Positions 1 to 8,903 of a stretch of 33,640 nt of DNA are shown here, piece after piece. How positions within the stretch are numbered: position 1 is the first letter of the stretch; every line of letters begins with the position of its first letter. The notes below the pieces were generated by a model that ran no database searches, had not been told where the DNA came from, and was given only the letters and a program-made list of their open reading frames with translations. This DNA is from Nostoc indistinguendum CM1-VF10. GTDB lineage: Bacteria > Cyanobacteriota > Cyanobacteriia > Cyanobacteriales > Nostocaceae. The DNA is taken from the NCBI GenBank assembly GCA_019359215.1, contig JAHHHS010000077.1, positions 1-33,640 of the forward strand, written 5' to 3'. The position numbers were made by a program, and so were the translations under genes.

Positions 1-321
1 GTCAGGACACTTATAAATGTACCTGCATTTGAGACTATCAATTCATAGTTTCTTTCATTCGTAGCGGGTGGTGCGCCGCTCGTGGCGCTGCTTCTAAGAA
101 ACCAGATTTGCTGAGGGTTGAGGAATAGATGGGCGCAAAGTGTTGATAGAAATTGTATTTTTTTGTCATAATTAGTACTTAAAATGATGGATATCCTACT
201 TTTTGGCTGATATATGATAGAAGTAATTGGGTTAGAAATTTAAATTGTTACAACACCAGAGAGTTAACCTGTCTGATGAATAAAGAATCAGGAGATTATC
301 TAACGATATAACCCTGTACTT
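1..321. other. Upstream gap, no gene seen
   Basis: I see no credible coding region here. The stretch is AT-rich apart from a GC-rich patch at 61-90 holding a small hairpin (GCGCC at 73-77 pairing with GGCGC at 84-88). It ends at the start of the receiver-domain fragment. No clear ribosome binding site is visible before the ATG at 322. Confidence 0.5.
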
Positions 322-759
322 ATGGAAAAGCTCACAATTCACATTCTATTAGTAGAAGATAGTCGCAGTGATGCCCATCTGCTACGCCGATTAATTTTGT
401 ATGCAGATCAAGGACAATGGCAGATGTTACATGTTGAACGGCTATCTGAGGCAATAAATGCTAGCAGGGAAAACTCCGCTTTCACCTTTGATAATTCTCA
501 AATAGTGAGTATAAAACAACGCAGATTCGATCTAGTTCTGTTAGACCTTAGCCTCCCAGACTCTATTGGACTGGATACTTTGAAAGAATATCGGGCAGCA
601 GTACCCGATATTCCAGTTGTGGTGTTAACAGGTCTTGATGATGAAAATTTAGCGCTGCAAGCATTAGCCGAAGGTGCACAGGACTATCTAGCCAGCATAG
701 CATTATCTTTACCTTTCAAGGTGAATCCACCCAAGCCCAAATGGATGAGGATCTCCTAA
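322..759 (+). pseudogene. Receiver (REC) domain fragment, 3' part lost by deletion
   Basis: The first 123 residues form a near-complete response-regulator receiver domain. The acidic pocket is E12/D13, the phospho-acceptor aspartate is D75 in LVLLDLSLP, and T103 is in VVLTG. The domain reads normally up to GAQDYL (about 118-123). There the usual conserved lysine segment should follow, but the frame runs into 22 unrelated residues and stops. The next frame from about base 690 reads as the interior of a histidine kinase. In cyanobacteria such receivers commonly head REC-PAS-kinase proteins or sit beside kinases, so this is most simply the front of such a gene after an internal, frame-shifting deletion. 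The fragment could still be translated as a stand-alone receiver, but it lacks the switch lysine. No convincing Shine-Dalgarno sequence precedes the ATG. Confidence 0.75.
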
Positions 760-1073
760 ATTGTATCTTCACAAATTTGATTTCCAATGCCATCAAATAT
801 TCTCCTCAAAATAGCATTATTTGGTTTGATTTAATTTGTAAAGATCGCCTTGCAACTTTCCAGGTAAGAGATCATGGAATGGGCATTCCTCTCAAAGACC
901 AAACCAGTTTGTTTCAAACCTTCTATCGTGCCAGTAATGTGGGTGTAATTCAAGGAACAGGACTGGGACTCACTATAGTTAAAAAATGTGTGGAGCTACA
1001 TGGTGGCCATATTCAATTAGAAAGTAAGCAAGATGTTGGCACAACAGTAATAGTGACTCTGCCACTGCAATGA
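741..1073 (+). pseudogene. Histidine kinase C-terminal ATPase domain fragment
   Basis: This is the ATP-binding (HATPase_c) half of a sensor histidine kinase. It has an N box in TNLISNAIKYS (N16), a G1 box DHGMGIP at 44-50, an F-box-like FYRASN and a G2 box GTGLGL at 72-77. The same frame continues upstream of the ATG to about base 690, reading FTFQGESTQAQ, which is typical kinase sequence just before MDEDLL. The domain is therefore cut internally and did not start here. The dimerisation/phospho-acceptor histidine region is absent, so it cannot autophosphorylate by itself. It overlaps the receiver fragment by 19 bases in another reading frame. Translational coupling to make a free ATPase domain is possible but unsupported. 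The C-terminus (VTLPLQ) looks natural. Confidence 0.75.
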
Positions 1074-1409
1074 CCAGACTGAATTTGTGCATTTTTGTGC
1101 ATTAGATAGAATTTTGCCACTAAAGTACTACTACGAGCCGTTAGGCGTAATCTAACACTTATGCACACTTTACGAATTTTTATTTATGAGACGCAGCACG
1201 TTGGCGGAGTCTTTTGCAAATAAGACGCCGAAAGCGCTTTTACAGTTAGATCAATTAAAGTTTTTAAAGATTTTTGCATAAGTTTTGTAATCTTTAATTG
1301 AGTGTTGGGTTTAAAAAAGCGATTTCCTCTCAAAAGTATTTTGCTCATTAAGCGTGTCACTATAGAAAATAGAGCAGCAAATTGAGCAATAGGAAGATTA
1401 AAGAACGCT
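1074..1409. other. Gap before rnz, no gene seen
   Basis: No supported coding region. The only structure I see is an inverted repeat, CAATTAAAG at 1252-1260 with CTTTAATTG at 1292-1300. A minus-strand open frame running from here into rnz has no family features and is treated as a shadow. Confidence 0.45.
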
Positions 1410-2369
1410 GTGCAGATAACATTCTTAGGTACGAGTTCCGGTGTACCCACGCGATCGCGCAATGTTTCCAGTGTCGCCCTGAGATTACCCCAAAGGGCAG
1501 AACTATGGTTATTCGATTGTGGCGAAGGCACCCAGCATCAAATTATACGGAGTGAACTGAAAATCAGCCAACTCTCGCGAATTTTTATCACTCATATGCA
1601 CGGCGACCATATCTTTGGCTTGATGGGACTTCTTGCTACTTGCGGCTTGGCAGGCAATGTAGAACGAGTTGATATATATGGCCCACCTGGATTAAATGAT
1701 TATATTCAAGCCGCCTCTCGTTACTCTTACACACACTTTTCCTACCCCATTAAAGTCCATGCCATCCGTCCAGGGATAATTTATGAAGACAATGACTTCA
1801 CCGTTAGCTGCGGTAATTTGCATCATCGCATTACAGCTTTCGGCTACCGCGTAGCCGAAAAAGACCGATCAGGGCGCTTTGATGTCGAAAAAGCCAAGGC
1901 ATTGCAAATTCCTCCTGGTCGGATTTATGGTCAACTTAAGCGCGGTGAAACAGTGATACTTGCAGACGGACGGGTGATTGATGGCACTCAATTATGCGGT
2001 CCTACAGAAATTGGTCGAAAAATTGCTTATTGTACAGACACAATTTATTGTGATGGTGCAGTGGAATTAGCTCATGATGCAGATGTATTAATTCACGAAG
2101 CAACATTTGCCCATCAAGATGCAGATATGGCTTTTCAGCGGCTGCATTCCACAACCACGATGGCAGCCCAAACAGCTTTAGCTGCTGGGGCACATCGACT
2201 AATTATGAGTCATTTCAGTCCCCGCTATGCTCCTGGCAATACCTTAGAATTGAAGGATCTGCTTCAAGAAGCGCGTGCTATTTTTCCCCGCACTGATATG
2301 GCTTATGATTTCATGATTCATGAAGTACCCAGGCGACGGGAAGTAGAATTAACCAAGGTAGGCGTTTAA
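1410..2369 (+). CDS. rnz: Ribonuclease Z (tRNA 3' endonuclease)
   Basis: RNase Z cleaves precursor tRNAs just 3' of the discriminator base so that CCA can be added. This matters here because none of the three tRNA genes in this window encodes CCA. The protein is 319 residues, normal for the bacterial short form (about 300-320). It opens with the metallo-beta-lactamase strand ITFLGTSSGVPT and the FDCGEGTQHQ segment. The zinc-binding motif HMHGDH is at 62-67, DTIYCD supplies a later acidic ligand, and IHEATF and SHFSPRY supply later histidines. The start is GTG with AGGAAG about 13 bases upstream, which is weak; I see no better start. It is transcribed alone, with a hairpin-forming repeat directly after the stop. 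The product would act in the cytoplasm as a homodimer. Confidence 0.95.
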   Translation: MQITFLGTSSGVPTRSRNVSSVALRLPQRAELWLFDCGEGTQHQIIRSELKISQLSRIFITHMHGDHIFGLMGLLATCGLAGNVERVDIYGPPGLNDYIQAASRYSYTHFSYPIKVHAIRPGIIYEDNDFTVSCGNLHHRITAFGYRVAEKDRSGRFDVEKAKALQIPPGRIYGQLKRGETVILADGRVIDGTQLCGPTEIGRKIAYCTDTIYCDGAVELAHDADVLIHEATFAHQDADMAFQRLHSTTTMAAQTALAAGAHRLIMSHFSPRYAPGNTLELKDLLQEARAIFPRTDMAYDFMIHEVPRRREVELTKVGV

Positions 2370-2428
2370 ATTTTGGATTTTAGATTTAAGATTTTTTATT
2401 GAACCTTTATAATCTAAAATCTAAAATT
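2369..2428. repeat. Imperfect inverted repeat after rnz
   Basis: An 18-base arm at 2369-2386 (AATTTTGGATTTTAGATT) pairs with 2411-2428 with a single mismatch around a 24-base loop. It starts at the rnz stop codon. The TTTTGGATTTT core is shared with the palindrome at 21307-21340, so this is a dispersed Nostoc-type repeat that may also act as a transcript-end hairpin. Confidence 0.7.
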
Positions 2429-2937
2429 AACCAGGCTCTAGCTTAGATTTTAGTAATCTAACTCATAATATCCAGCAAATAGATAGCAGTTTAGTTTGAG
2501 TAGGTAAGTCAAGTAATTAACCAATAATGTACGGTTCATTAAGTGTATCAATAATCTACAAAGATTATGGTTTAGATATTATTTTTAATGTGTTTTTTAT
2601 ATTACAAGTTATCAAAATTACTTTAATAATAGATTAATTTGTAAATTAGAGAATTTTTTACTGAAATACTTAGGAAAAATAATTAATTTTTCGTCAAGAT
2701 TTTTCTTGCTTTAATAAAATATTTATTAAAAATTTATTCTTCCAACACTGATTAAGAATTTATATGCGTGAATTGATGAACATGAAAGCACTAGTTGGCA
2801 TAATATTGTGCCAAGTGAGCTGTCATTATTGGAAGAATAATTAAGTATGCTATTGCGGCTATAGGTGTAAAAACATTTCATATTTCTCATAAATCTTCCA
2901 AATAAATATAGTGTTTCGATATTAGAGGAGTTTGATA
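2429..2937. other. Long AT-rich leader before the Wzc-like gene
   Basis: No coding region is supported in these roughly 500 bases. The composition is strongly AT-rich. A dyad, TTGGCA at 2795-2800 and TGCCAA at 2809-2814 with an 8-base spacer, lies about 125 bases before the next start and could be a regulator site. The gap ends in a good Shine-Dalgarno sequence (GAGGAG, 2925-2930). Confidence 0.4.
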
Positions 2938-5151
2938 GTGGGTAAGACTAGTCTGAATCAAGAGCAAAAGATTATTACTTCAGCACAAGGCGCAGTTGAC
3001 ATCAGACAAATATCTACTATTTTGCTTCGCCGACGTTTGCTGGTTTTGGGGATTTCCTGTGTAGTTATGTCAGCTGCTAGCCTCATAGCTTTCATTACCA
3101 AACCTATTTACCAGAGCAATATGCAGATATTGGTAAATTCCAATTTATCTGAAGGGGCACAGTTAAATAATATCCCGCTAGGGAAAGATACTCAAATTAC
3201 TGGTTCTAATTCTGAAATTATTGATTCCACTACTCAGATGAAACTCATGCTGAGTTCTAAGTTGCTTCAGAAAGCTGTAGATTTACTTCGTTCTGATTAT
3301 CCTGATATTACCTTAGAGGATATTAATGGTCAAACAGAACAAAACAAAAAAGCACCTCTAAAAGTGACTCCAGAAAAGGGAGGTATAGGAGCTAATAAAG
3401 TTTTTAGCCAATTATTTAAAGTTTCTTTCAATGATAATGATCCAGTTAAAGCACAAAGAGTACTTAAAGCTCTACAGAAAGTCTATCAAAAATACAATAA
3501 AGAGCAACAACAAGAACGTCTCAATCAAGGACTGGCTTTTGTAAATGCTCGCCTACCTGAGATAAAAAAAGAAGTAAGTAAAGCTGATAAAAATTTGGAA
3601 CAGTTTCGCAAGAAACATAAATTACTCGATCCCGAAGTCCAAAGTAAAATCTTGGTAGAATCTCTAGCTGATATTCAAAAACAGCTACAAAGCACTCGTG
3701 CACACCTTCAAGATGTAAAGGTTCGCTACGAGAATCTAGAGCAACAAATAGCCTTGTCATCTCAGCAGAATGCACTAATTTCTTCTCGTTTAAATCAGTC
3801 AAGCCGCTACCAAACGCTATTGAGTGAAATTCAAAAGACTGAACTAGGGTTGGCTAAGGAGCGGTTGCGCTATACAGACGATTATCCATCGGTACAAAAA
3901 TTAAAGCAGCAACGTCAAAGTCAACTGTTGCTATTACGACAAGAGGTGAAAGCTATTACTACTAGTAATAAAGGAGAACCGCTCTTAAAAGGGCAAATGG
4001 TAGGGGTTGAGCCAAAGCTAGTAGACGAGTTAATTTTGTTACAGACAACTGTCTTAGGATTAACTGTTAATGAAAAGAATCTAGCCGAGTCAGAACAGCG
4101 ACTTCGCTCTGAGCTAAATAAATACCCAAGCTTAATAGCAGAGTATAACCGTCTGCTGCCAAAGGTAGAAACTAGCCGCAAAAGCCTTGAACAAATACTC
4201 CAAGCCCAACAGTCTTTGGGGCTAAAAATTGCTCAGGAAGGATATAACTGGCAAGTTTTGGCAGAACCGGCTCTGGGTACTTATATGGGAAACAACAGAT
4301 TATTACTTTTGGTTGGAGGAGCGGTAATTGGGCCGATTTTAGGTATCTTAGCAGCCCTGATTTTGGAAAAGTTTAATGACGCTATTTATTCCGTGGGAGA
4401 GTTAAAGAAACTGACCAACCTACGTGTACTGGGATCAGTACCAAAACTACCGTCGCGTGGTGTCAAAAAGCAGAGGCTGGTTCTGCCTTGGAATAGGCGG
4501 CGAAGTTCAGATTCCTCTGTAATAGAAGCCAGTACTAGATTACCCGTCCATGAAACCCTGGACATGATCTACCAAAACATTCAAATATTAAAATATCCCT
4601 TACTTTTCAAGTCGTTGATGTTGACTTCAGCACTACCAGGGGAAGGGAAGACGACCTTAGTATTAGGGCTGGTAGCTAGCGCTACCCGGATGCACCGACG
4701 GGTATTAGTTATTGATGCTAATTTACATAATCCTAGCCTGCACAAAATCCTGGAACTATCCAATGACTGGGGGCTATCTCTGTTATTAGTTGATGAAACA
4801 ACTACTCATTTTCAAGATTACATCCAACCTATTCACCCCTGTATTGATATTTTGACTGCTGGGCCTGAACCAGAAGACACGGTGAAGTTGCTCAGTTCTC
4901 AACGGATGAAAGAACTAATAGAATTGTTTGAACAAACATATGACTTAGTACTGATAGATACTTCAGCTATTTTAGGTACAGTTGATGCCAGGATTGTGGC
5001 AACTTTTTGCAATGGGATCGTAATGGTAGAGCGTATGGGAAAAGTAACCCGAACTGAAGTGATTCAAGCAACAGAAATTTTGAGTAAGTTGAATTTAATT
5101 GGAATTATCGCTAATGAAGTGAGCAATTCTCAAAAAGTATTGGCATCGTAG
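2938..5151 (+). CDS. Wzc/GumC-type polysaccharide co-polymerase with tyrosine-kinase-like ATPase domain
   Basis: This inner-membrane protein would control chain length and export of an extracellular or capsular polysaccharide. It is about 737 residues. A Wzz domain follows an N-terminal cytoplasmic segment, with membrane helix 1 around 30-53. A long coiled-coil periplasmic region spans roughly 160-430, rich in Gln, Lys and Leu. Membrane helix 2 lies around 455-478. The C-terminal BY-kinase domain has Walker A LPGEGKTT (Lys near 571), Walker A' VLVIDANL and Walker B LVLIDTSAI. The C-terminus ends VSNSQKVLAS without the usual tyrosine cluster, so autophosphorylation there is doubtful, as in many GumC-like proteins. 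An upstream TTG at 2932 is possible, but GAGGAG at 2925-2930 is spaced 7 bases from the GTG at 2938, which I prefer. The polysaccharide gene block at 9.4-15.0 kb is a plausible partner. Confidence 0.9.
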   Translation: MGKTSLNQEQKIITSAQGAVDIRQISTILLRRRLLVLGISCVVMSAASLIAFITKPIYQSNMQILVNSNLSEGAQLNNIPLGKDTQITGSNSEIIDSTTQMKLMLSSKLLQKAVDLLRSDYPDITLEDINGQTEQNKKAPLKVTPEKGGIGANKVFSQLFKVSFNDNDPVKAQRVLKALQKVYQKYNKEQQQERLNQGLAFVNARLPEIKKEVSKADKNLEQFRKKHKLLDPEVQSKILVESLADIQKQLQSTRAHLQDVKVRYENLEQQIALSSQQNALISSRLNQSSRYQTLLSEIQKTELGLAKERLRYTDDYPSVQKLKQQRQSQLLLLRQEVKAITTSNKGEPLLKGQMVGVEPKLVDELILLQTTVLGLTVNEKNLAESEQRLRSELNKYPSLIAEYNRLLPKVETSRKSLEQILQAQQSLGLKIAQEGYNWQVLAEPALGTYMGNNRLLLLVGGAVIGPILGILAALILEKFNDAIYSVGELKKLTNLRVLGSVPKLPSRGVKKQRLVLPWNRRRSSDSSVIEASTRLPVHETLDMIYQNIQILKYPLLFKSLMLTSALPGEGKTTLVLGLVASATRMHRRVLVIDANLHNPSLHKILELSNDWGLSLLLVDETTTHFQDYIQPIHPCIDILTAGPEPEDTVKLLSSQRMKELIELFEQTYDLVLIDTSAILGTVDARIVATFCNGIVMVERMGKVTRTEVIQATEILSKLNLIGIIANEVSNSQKVLAS

Positions 5152-5620
5152 GTAGATCGAATAAGATGCAAAGAGTGGCAAATACACTAAGGAAATCGGA
5201 GCTTTGTCTCTTTGGGAGGAGGGGAAAGGCTAAGAGCGTTAGCAAGTCTGAGAGCGTCTGGCGATTTCCGTCGAATCCCTTAGCCAGTAATCGAGCGTCG
5301 GAATAAGCATCCTTCAAAGGGGGACGCTCTTGAAGCTCTCTATATCCTTGGTGTCTTCTTTGGGGCGGTTTTCAAATACGATCGCACTAATATTTGTAAG
5401 ATGAAACACGGACGATAACTTCTAATATGCGCGATCGCTAATACCAGAGGTAGACACTTTTGCCAAGAACGAGTGTCAATATTATCTGATTTCTACCTGA
5501 TAGCTAAAGCAAAATGCATAATTAGTAGGAGGTGGCAACCTCCTATGTAGGAGAAGTGTCTCATCTTAAAGTAGTAGACGCCATAATTCAAAGCGTCAAT
5601 TAGATACTAATGTGATTTAG
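5152..5620. other. Gap with hairpins, no gene seen
   Basis: No supported coding region. Two inverted pairs are interleaved: GGAAATCG 5191-5198 with CGATTTCC 5262-5269, and GGCTAAG 5228-5234 with CTTAGCC 5279-5285. A HIP1 octamer is at 5431-5438 and a compact hairpin at 5526-5545. A minus-strand open frame across the start of the gap overlaps the Wzc-like gene and has no family features. Confidence 0.4.
5526..5545. repeat. Perfect 8-bp hairpin with GGCA loop
   Basis: TAGGAGGT at 5526-5533 pairs exactly with ACCTCCTA at 5538-5545 around the four-base loop GGCA. No T-run follows on the plus strand, so it is not a standard terminator. On either strand it would hide an anti-Shine-Dalgarno-complementary AGGAGG in a stem. 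Confidence 0.65.
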
Positions 5621-6775
5621 ATGACCAGCATGAAATTCCAACTTTACTTAGGATTTTTATTTTCCCAGATTAAAGTACGTTATTGGTGGGTAAGTGTTCT
5701 CTTGTGGATTGCTTTGGTTGCCCCAGCCCAAGCATCTGTAATTCTCCGCGTGGCAATTGAGAGGGGCGTTAATCAGGTAAAAGTCGGCAGTTCCACCACT
5801 GGAATCATCAAGGATAGTACCGGCCGGACTCTCGGACAGTTACCAGCAATGAGTGCATATTATGCCCAAGCTGTTCCTGGCGGAGTTGCTTTAGATAAGT
5901 GGCAGTCTGGTTTATTTTGGATTGAGCCAACAGGTAAAGGATTCGTTTATATTGGCGATCGCTGGTATCGAGGTAGAACTCTGGTTGTCCCCACAGACAA
6001 AGGCTTAACTGCTGTTAACTGGGTTGATGATCAAGAGTATCTTTACAGCGTTCTCGGTGGCGAAATGAATGCTAGCTGGCCCCAAGAAGCACTAAAAGCC
6101 CAGGCGATCGCAGCCCGCACCTACGCCCTCTATGAACGAGAAAAACAACGGAATAATCCCATTTACGATTTAGGCAATACCCCCGATCGCTGGCAAATTT
6201 ACAAAGGCGTCATCAGTGAATCTCCTGCTACTTACAAAGCAGTTGATGAAACAGCAGGGCAAGTACTAACTTATAAAAACAAGATTATCCTCTCAGTTTT
6301 CCATGCTTGTTCTGGAGGACACACCGAAAACGTGGAAGACGTTTGGGGAAATGCCTTGCCGTACCTGCGGGCTGTTCAAGACTACGATCAAAATATCAGG
6401 GAGTGTAATTGGGTAAAAACCTTCTCGACGAGTGATATTAGCGCTAAATTCCCTGAAGTTGGTAATGTGACGGCGATGATTCCAGAAACATTCTCGCCTT
6501 TCCGCAGTGTTAAAGTCTTAAAAATTGTCGGTAACAAGGGCACAAAGGTTCTACAGCGCGAAGAAGTGAGGACAGCCCTCAAGCTAAGAAGTACCCGCTT
6601 TAGCGTCACCAAGGGAGCAGATGGTAGTTTTGTACTGCAAGGACTTGGCTTCGGTCATGGTTTAGGCATGAGTCAGTGGGGGGCGTACAATCTGGCTCGG
6701 CAAGGAGTAAACCATCTGCAAATTTTGGGGCATTATTATCAAGGTGTAGCTTTAACACCAATTCAGGCGAAATAG
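5621..6775 (+). CDS. SpoIID/LytB domain-containing exported protein
   Basis: This 384-residue protein has an N-terminal signal-like segment. The hydrophobic stretch WWVSVLLWIALVAPAQA is followed by a probable cleavage site near residue 38. The SpoIID domain occupies about 130-384, with the signature EMNASWPQEALKAQAIAAR, then HACSGGHTENVEDVWG and a C-terminal GFGHGLGMSQWGAYNLA. In sporulating bacteria SpoIID is a lytic transglycosylase acting on peptidoglycan stripped of stem peptides. Cyanobacterial homologues are presumably envelope or septal wall enzymes, which is inference. The acidic residue in GGEMNASWP matches the catalytic Glu position of the family. The start could also be the ATG at 5630; neither has a clear ribosome binding site. 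It converges with the next gene across a short region of GGAGTTA repeats. Confidence 0.85.
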   Translation: MTSMKFQLYLGFLFSQIKVRYWWVSVLLWIALVAPAQASVILRVAIERGVNQVKVGSSTTGIIKDSTGRTLGQLPAMSAYYAQAVPGGVALDKWQSGLFWIEPTGKGFVYIGDRWYRGRTLVVPTDKGLTAVNWVDDQEYLYSVLGGEMNASWPQEALKAQAIAARTYALYEREKQRNNPIYDLGNTPDRWQIYKGVISESPATYKAVDETAGQVLTYKNKIILSVFHACSGGHTENVEDVWGNALPYLRAVQDYDQNIRECNWVKTFSTSDISAKFPEVGNVTAMIPETFSPFRSVKVLKIVGNKGTKVLQREEVRTALKLRSTRFSVTKGADGSFVLQGLGFGHGLGMSQWGAYNLARQGVNHLQILGHYYQGVALTPIQAK

Positions 6776-6844
6776 GGAGAAAGTTAGGAGTTAGGAGTTT
6801 TAAATAAATTTTAATTATTCACTCCTCACTCTCAACTCTTCACT

Positions 6845-8143
6845 CTATTCCCCACTCCCACGTTCCAAGCGCCGTTGCCATTCAACATCAATTTGTGCAG
6901 AATGTTCAGCTTCTTGTTCGAGTAAGTCAGTTTCGCTGGAATATACTAAATCTTCGTTGCCAATGACTTTTTCTGTGGCAAATTGTTTGGCATAGTCGAT
7001 CTTTTGTTGCAAAGATTCCTCAGGACTTGCCAATAGCCTTGATCTGGAAAGGCGATCGCGGTTGCGATCGCCTATTTTGCGATTACGCCACTGAATCCAG
7101 AAATAACGCAATAACGGGATGCCTAAGAAACCTGCTCCGTAAGCCAATAGCAGCCAATAAATTCCTTGCACAAAAGCTACCAATCCACCTAATTGCACCG
7201 CAATAGTGCCATCTCTCAATAAACTTCCCAATACTAAAGCAAGAACAAAATTTAGTACACCTAACCCAGCACTCAGCATAATTTGCCCTGAACTTGCACC
7301 ACTAAAACGCCAGGGAAATTCCTCCAAGTGATCTGATATTGCATGACGGCGCTTTTTAACTGCACTCACCTGCAACTCTGGAAAGTAATAAACAATTTGC
7401 CCTTCTGGACTTACAGACGGTTGCCCATTAAATCGCGTCAGAACGGGCAGCATATAATCTTCGTACTCTCTTCTATATCCCTCGCCAATGTCATCCAAAT
7501 ATGGGGCAATTTGTTCTGCTACCACTGCGCCACGGTTACTCCGAATCACCGTAGCAATTTCTTGCCATCGACGTTCTTCTAAGTTGGCATTAGGATTACC
7601 ATCGCCAAACAAAAACGAAAACACAGCTTCAAAGAAATTCAGATTGCTTTCTTCTGGCCTTTCACGTCGCCGTTCCTGATAGTGGGTGTCATAATTTGGG
7701 CTAAGATACCAGAATAAATTTGGAAAATAGAAGAACCCCCCACCCCCAAAACTACTGCCCCGATTGTCGCCGTCACGATCTGAATTGGCAGCAGTAATGA
7801 TCATGAAGATGGTAACAGTTATAAGAGCGATGGAAACAGTTAAGAAAATTCCAAAAGAAATGCGAATCAGGTAAAACAGAACACTCCAGACCTTCTTCCA
7901 CCATTCCTGCAATCGTAATCGGAAGTATTTATTACGCAAAATTGCTCGAAAATTTTGTGGAAAAAGGTAAACTATATCACCTGAATCCGCCACTTGCAAA
8001 TGTCCCCCAGCATCAGATGCTAGGGCTAATAAGCTTTGATTAGCTTCAGCGACATTCAATCCTGCCTGGGTTGCCACGTCACCAACAGTGACACGGTAGC
8101 CCAGTTTTTCCACAGCTTGCATGATGGTGGGACTAGGAGCCAT
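6845..8143 (-). CDS. Conserved cyanobacterial/chloroplast-type membrane protein, unknown function
   Basis: The product is 432 residues. The N-terminal 70 residues look like a winged-helix-type fold (VGDVATQAGLNVAEANQSL and a strand GDIVYLFP). A membrane helix follows at about 90-117 (FGIFLTVSIALITVTIFMII). Next are a Gly/Tyr-rich segment, a second partial repeat of the helix/strand pattern (IAPYLDD ... GQIVYYFPEL), and two more hydrophobic segments at about 290-350. A charged cytoplasmic tail follows. I recognise the overall pattern as a protein conserved in cyanobacteria and plastids that some databases link loosely to iron-sulfur cluster biogenesis. I do not regard that as established. It runs convergently to the SpoIID-domain gene and divergently from the next gene. 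The repeated winged-helix plus YFP strand unit suggests internal duplication. Confidence 0.75.
   Translation of the reverse strand: MAPSPTIMQAVEKLGYRVTVGDVATQAGLNVAEANQSLLALASDAGGHLQVADSGDIVYLFPQNFRAILRNKYFRLRLQEWWKKVWSVLFYLIRISFGIFLTVSIALITVTIFMIITAANSDRDGDNRGSSFGGGGFFYFPNLFWYLSPNYDTHYQERRRERPEESNLNFFEAVFSFLFGDGNPNANLEERRWQEIATVIRSNRGAVVAEQIAPYLDDIGEGYRREYEDYMLPVLTRFNGQPSVSPEGQIVYYFPELQVSAVKKRRHAISDHLEEFPWRFSGASSGQIMLSAGLGVLNFVLALVLGSLLRDGTIAVQLGGLVAFVQGIYWLLLAYGAGFLGIPLLRYFWIQWRNRKIGDRNRDRLSRSRLLASPEESLQQKIDYAKQFATEKVIGNEDLVYSSETDLLEQEAEHSAQIDVEWQRRLERGSGE
7050..7073. repeat. Two HIP1 octamers as a perfect inverted repeat inside a gene
   Basis: AGGCGATCGC at 7050-7059 and GCGATCGCCT at 7064-7073 form a 10-bp stem with a GGTT loop. 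Both carry the cyanobacterial HIP1 octamer. They lie within the coding sequence of the membrane protein and encode its charged IGDRNRDR segment. Confidence 0.7.
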
Positions 8144-8314
8144 TGCTCTCCCCTCCTATTGAAACTTAATTCTCTTTTCTTAAGTATAAAGTTTTATTTG
8201 AAGCGACTTGGCAGGGGTAGGAATGAAGCTTGAAATGATTAAGTATAGAAATTACATTAATTTGGCAAACCGACACTGAAATATATTTACCTATAAATAA
8301 ACGGACACGCAGTA

Positions 8315-8323
8315 TGTTATAAT
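8315..8323 (+). promoter_or_regulatory. Extended -10 promoter element
   Basis: TGT followed by a perfect TATAAT (8318-8323) forms an extended -10 element about 44 bases before the ATG at 8367. No good -35 hexamer is visible, which is acceptable for extended -10 promoters. It fits transcription of the small helical protein gene downstream. Confidence 0.55.
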
Positions 8324-8366
8324 CATTTGCCTCAGCTTGGTTAACCAGGAAATTTTCTGCTCAAAT

Positions 8367-8846
8367 ATGGTTCAGTATACTCTCGCTCAAAGCCCAGAAA
8401 TTATCCTTACTGTTTCTGGAAAAGATTCGGCAAAAGCCCGTGATAAAGCAATGGATCAGTTGATGGAACTGATGGATTCAGGAAAGCTACCCACGGAACT
8501 AGAAGAAGGATTTGGTCCTCAACAATTAATTGAAGTCAAAGAGTCAACTATTGATACTGCTAGTGGTGAGGATACAATTACACAAGCTGTCCAGGTTCTA
8601 AGTAACCTGGCGACACTCAAGTTGAAAGTTCAGGAGTCACGATCTGAAGCGTTGGAAATTCGCAAAGCGGTTGATGTTCTGTTCACCGATGAGTCGGTAA
8701 CAGAAGAGGAAATTACTCGGCTCAAGGAAGGTTTTAAAGTTCTCAAAAATTTTGCTCAAGCTAATCTGCGTTACCAGGAAGCGCGATCTAAAGCAGAACA
8801 AGCTCGGCAGACTCTGGATCAAGCTCTCAAATCTCCTGAAAAGTAA
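8367..8846 (+). CDS. Small conserved helical protein, unknown function
   Basis: The product is 159 residues from the ATG. The frame stays open upstream to a TTG at 8337, but that lies only 14 bases after the extended -10 element, so I chose the internal ATG at 8367. Residues about 8-60 mix strand and helix (EIILTVSGKDSAKARDKAMD). The rest is highly charged helix with a probable coiled coil at about 90-155, rich in Glu, Lys, Arg and Ala. No signal peptide, membrane segment or catalytic motif is visible. I do not recognise a characterised family; it resembles widespread hypothetical proteins of filamentous cyanobacteria. It is monocistronic, with its own promoter element and a strong hairpin terminator 58 bases downstream that it shares with the tRNA-Gln gene coming from the other side. 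Confidence 0.75.
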   Translation: MVQYTLAQSPEIILTVSGKDSAKARDKAMDQLMELMDSGKLPTELEEGFGPQQLIEVKESTIDTASGEDTITQAVQVLSNLATLKLKVQESRSEALEIRKAVDVLFTDESVTEEEITRLKEGFKVLKNFAQANLRYQEARSKAEQARQTLDQALKSPEK

Positions 8847-8903
8847 CACTCACAGAGCTAGATGCATTGAGACGTATTTTAACAAATATAGTTAAATACT
8901 TTA

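Noticed and set aside
1184..1531. Minus-strand open frame across the rnz start
   Set aside because: It overlaps rnz, has no family features and includes non-coding gap sequence.
5111..5317. Minus-strand open frame after the Wzc-like gene
   Set aside because: It overlaps the end of a well-supported gene, is low in recognisable structure and is interrupted by inverted repeats.
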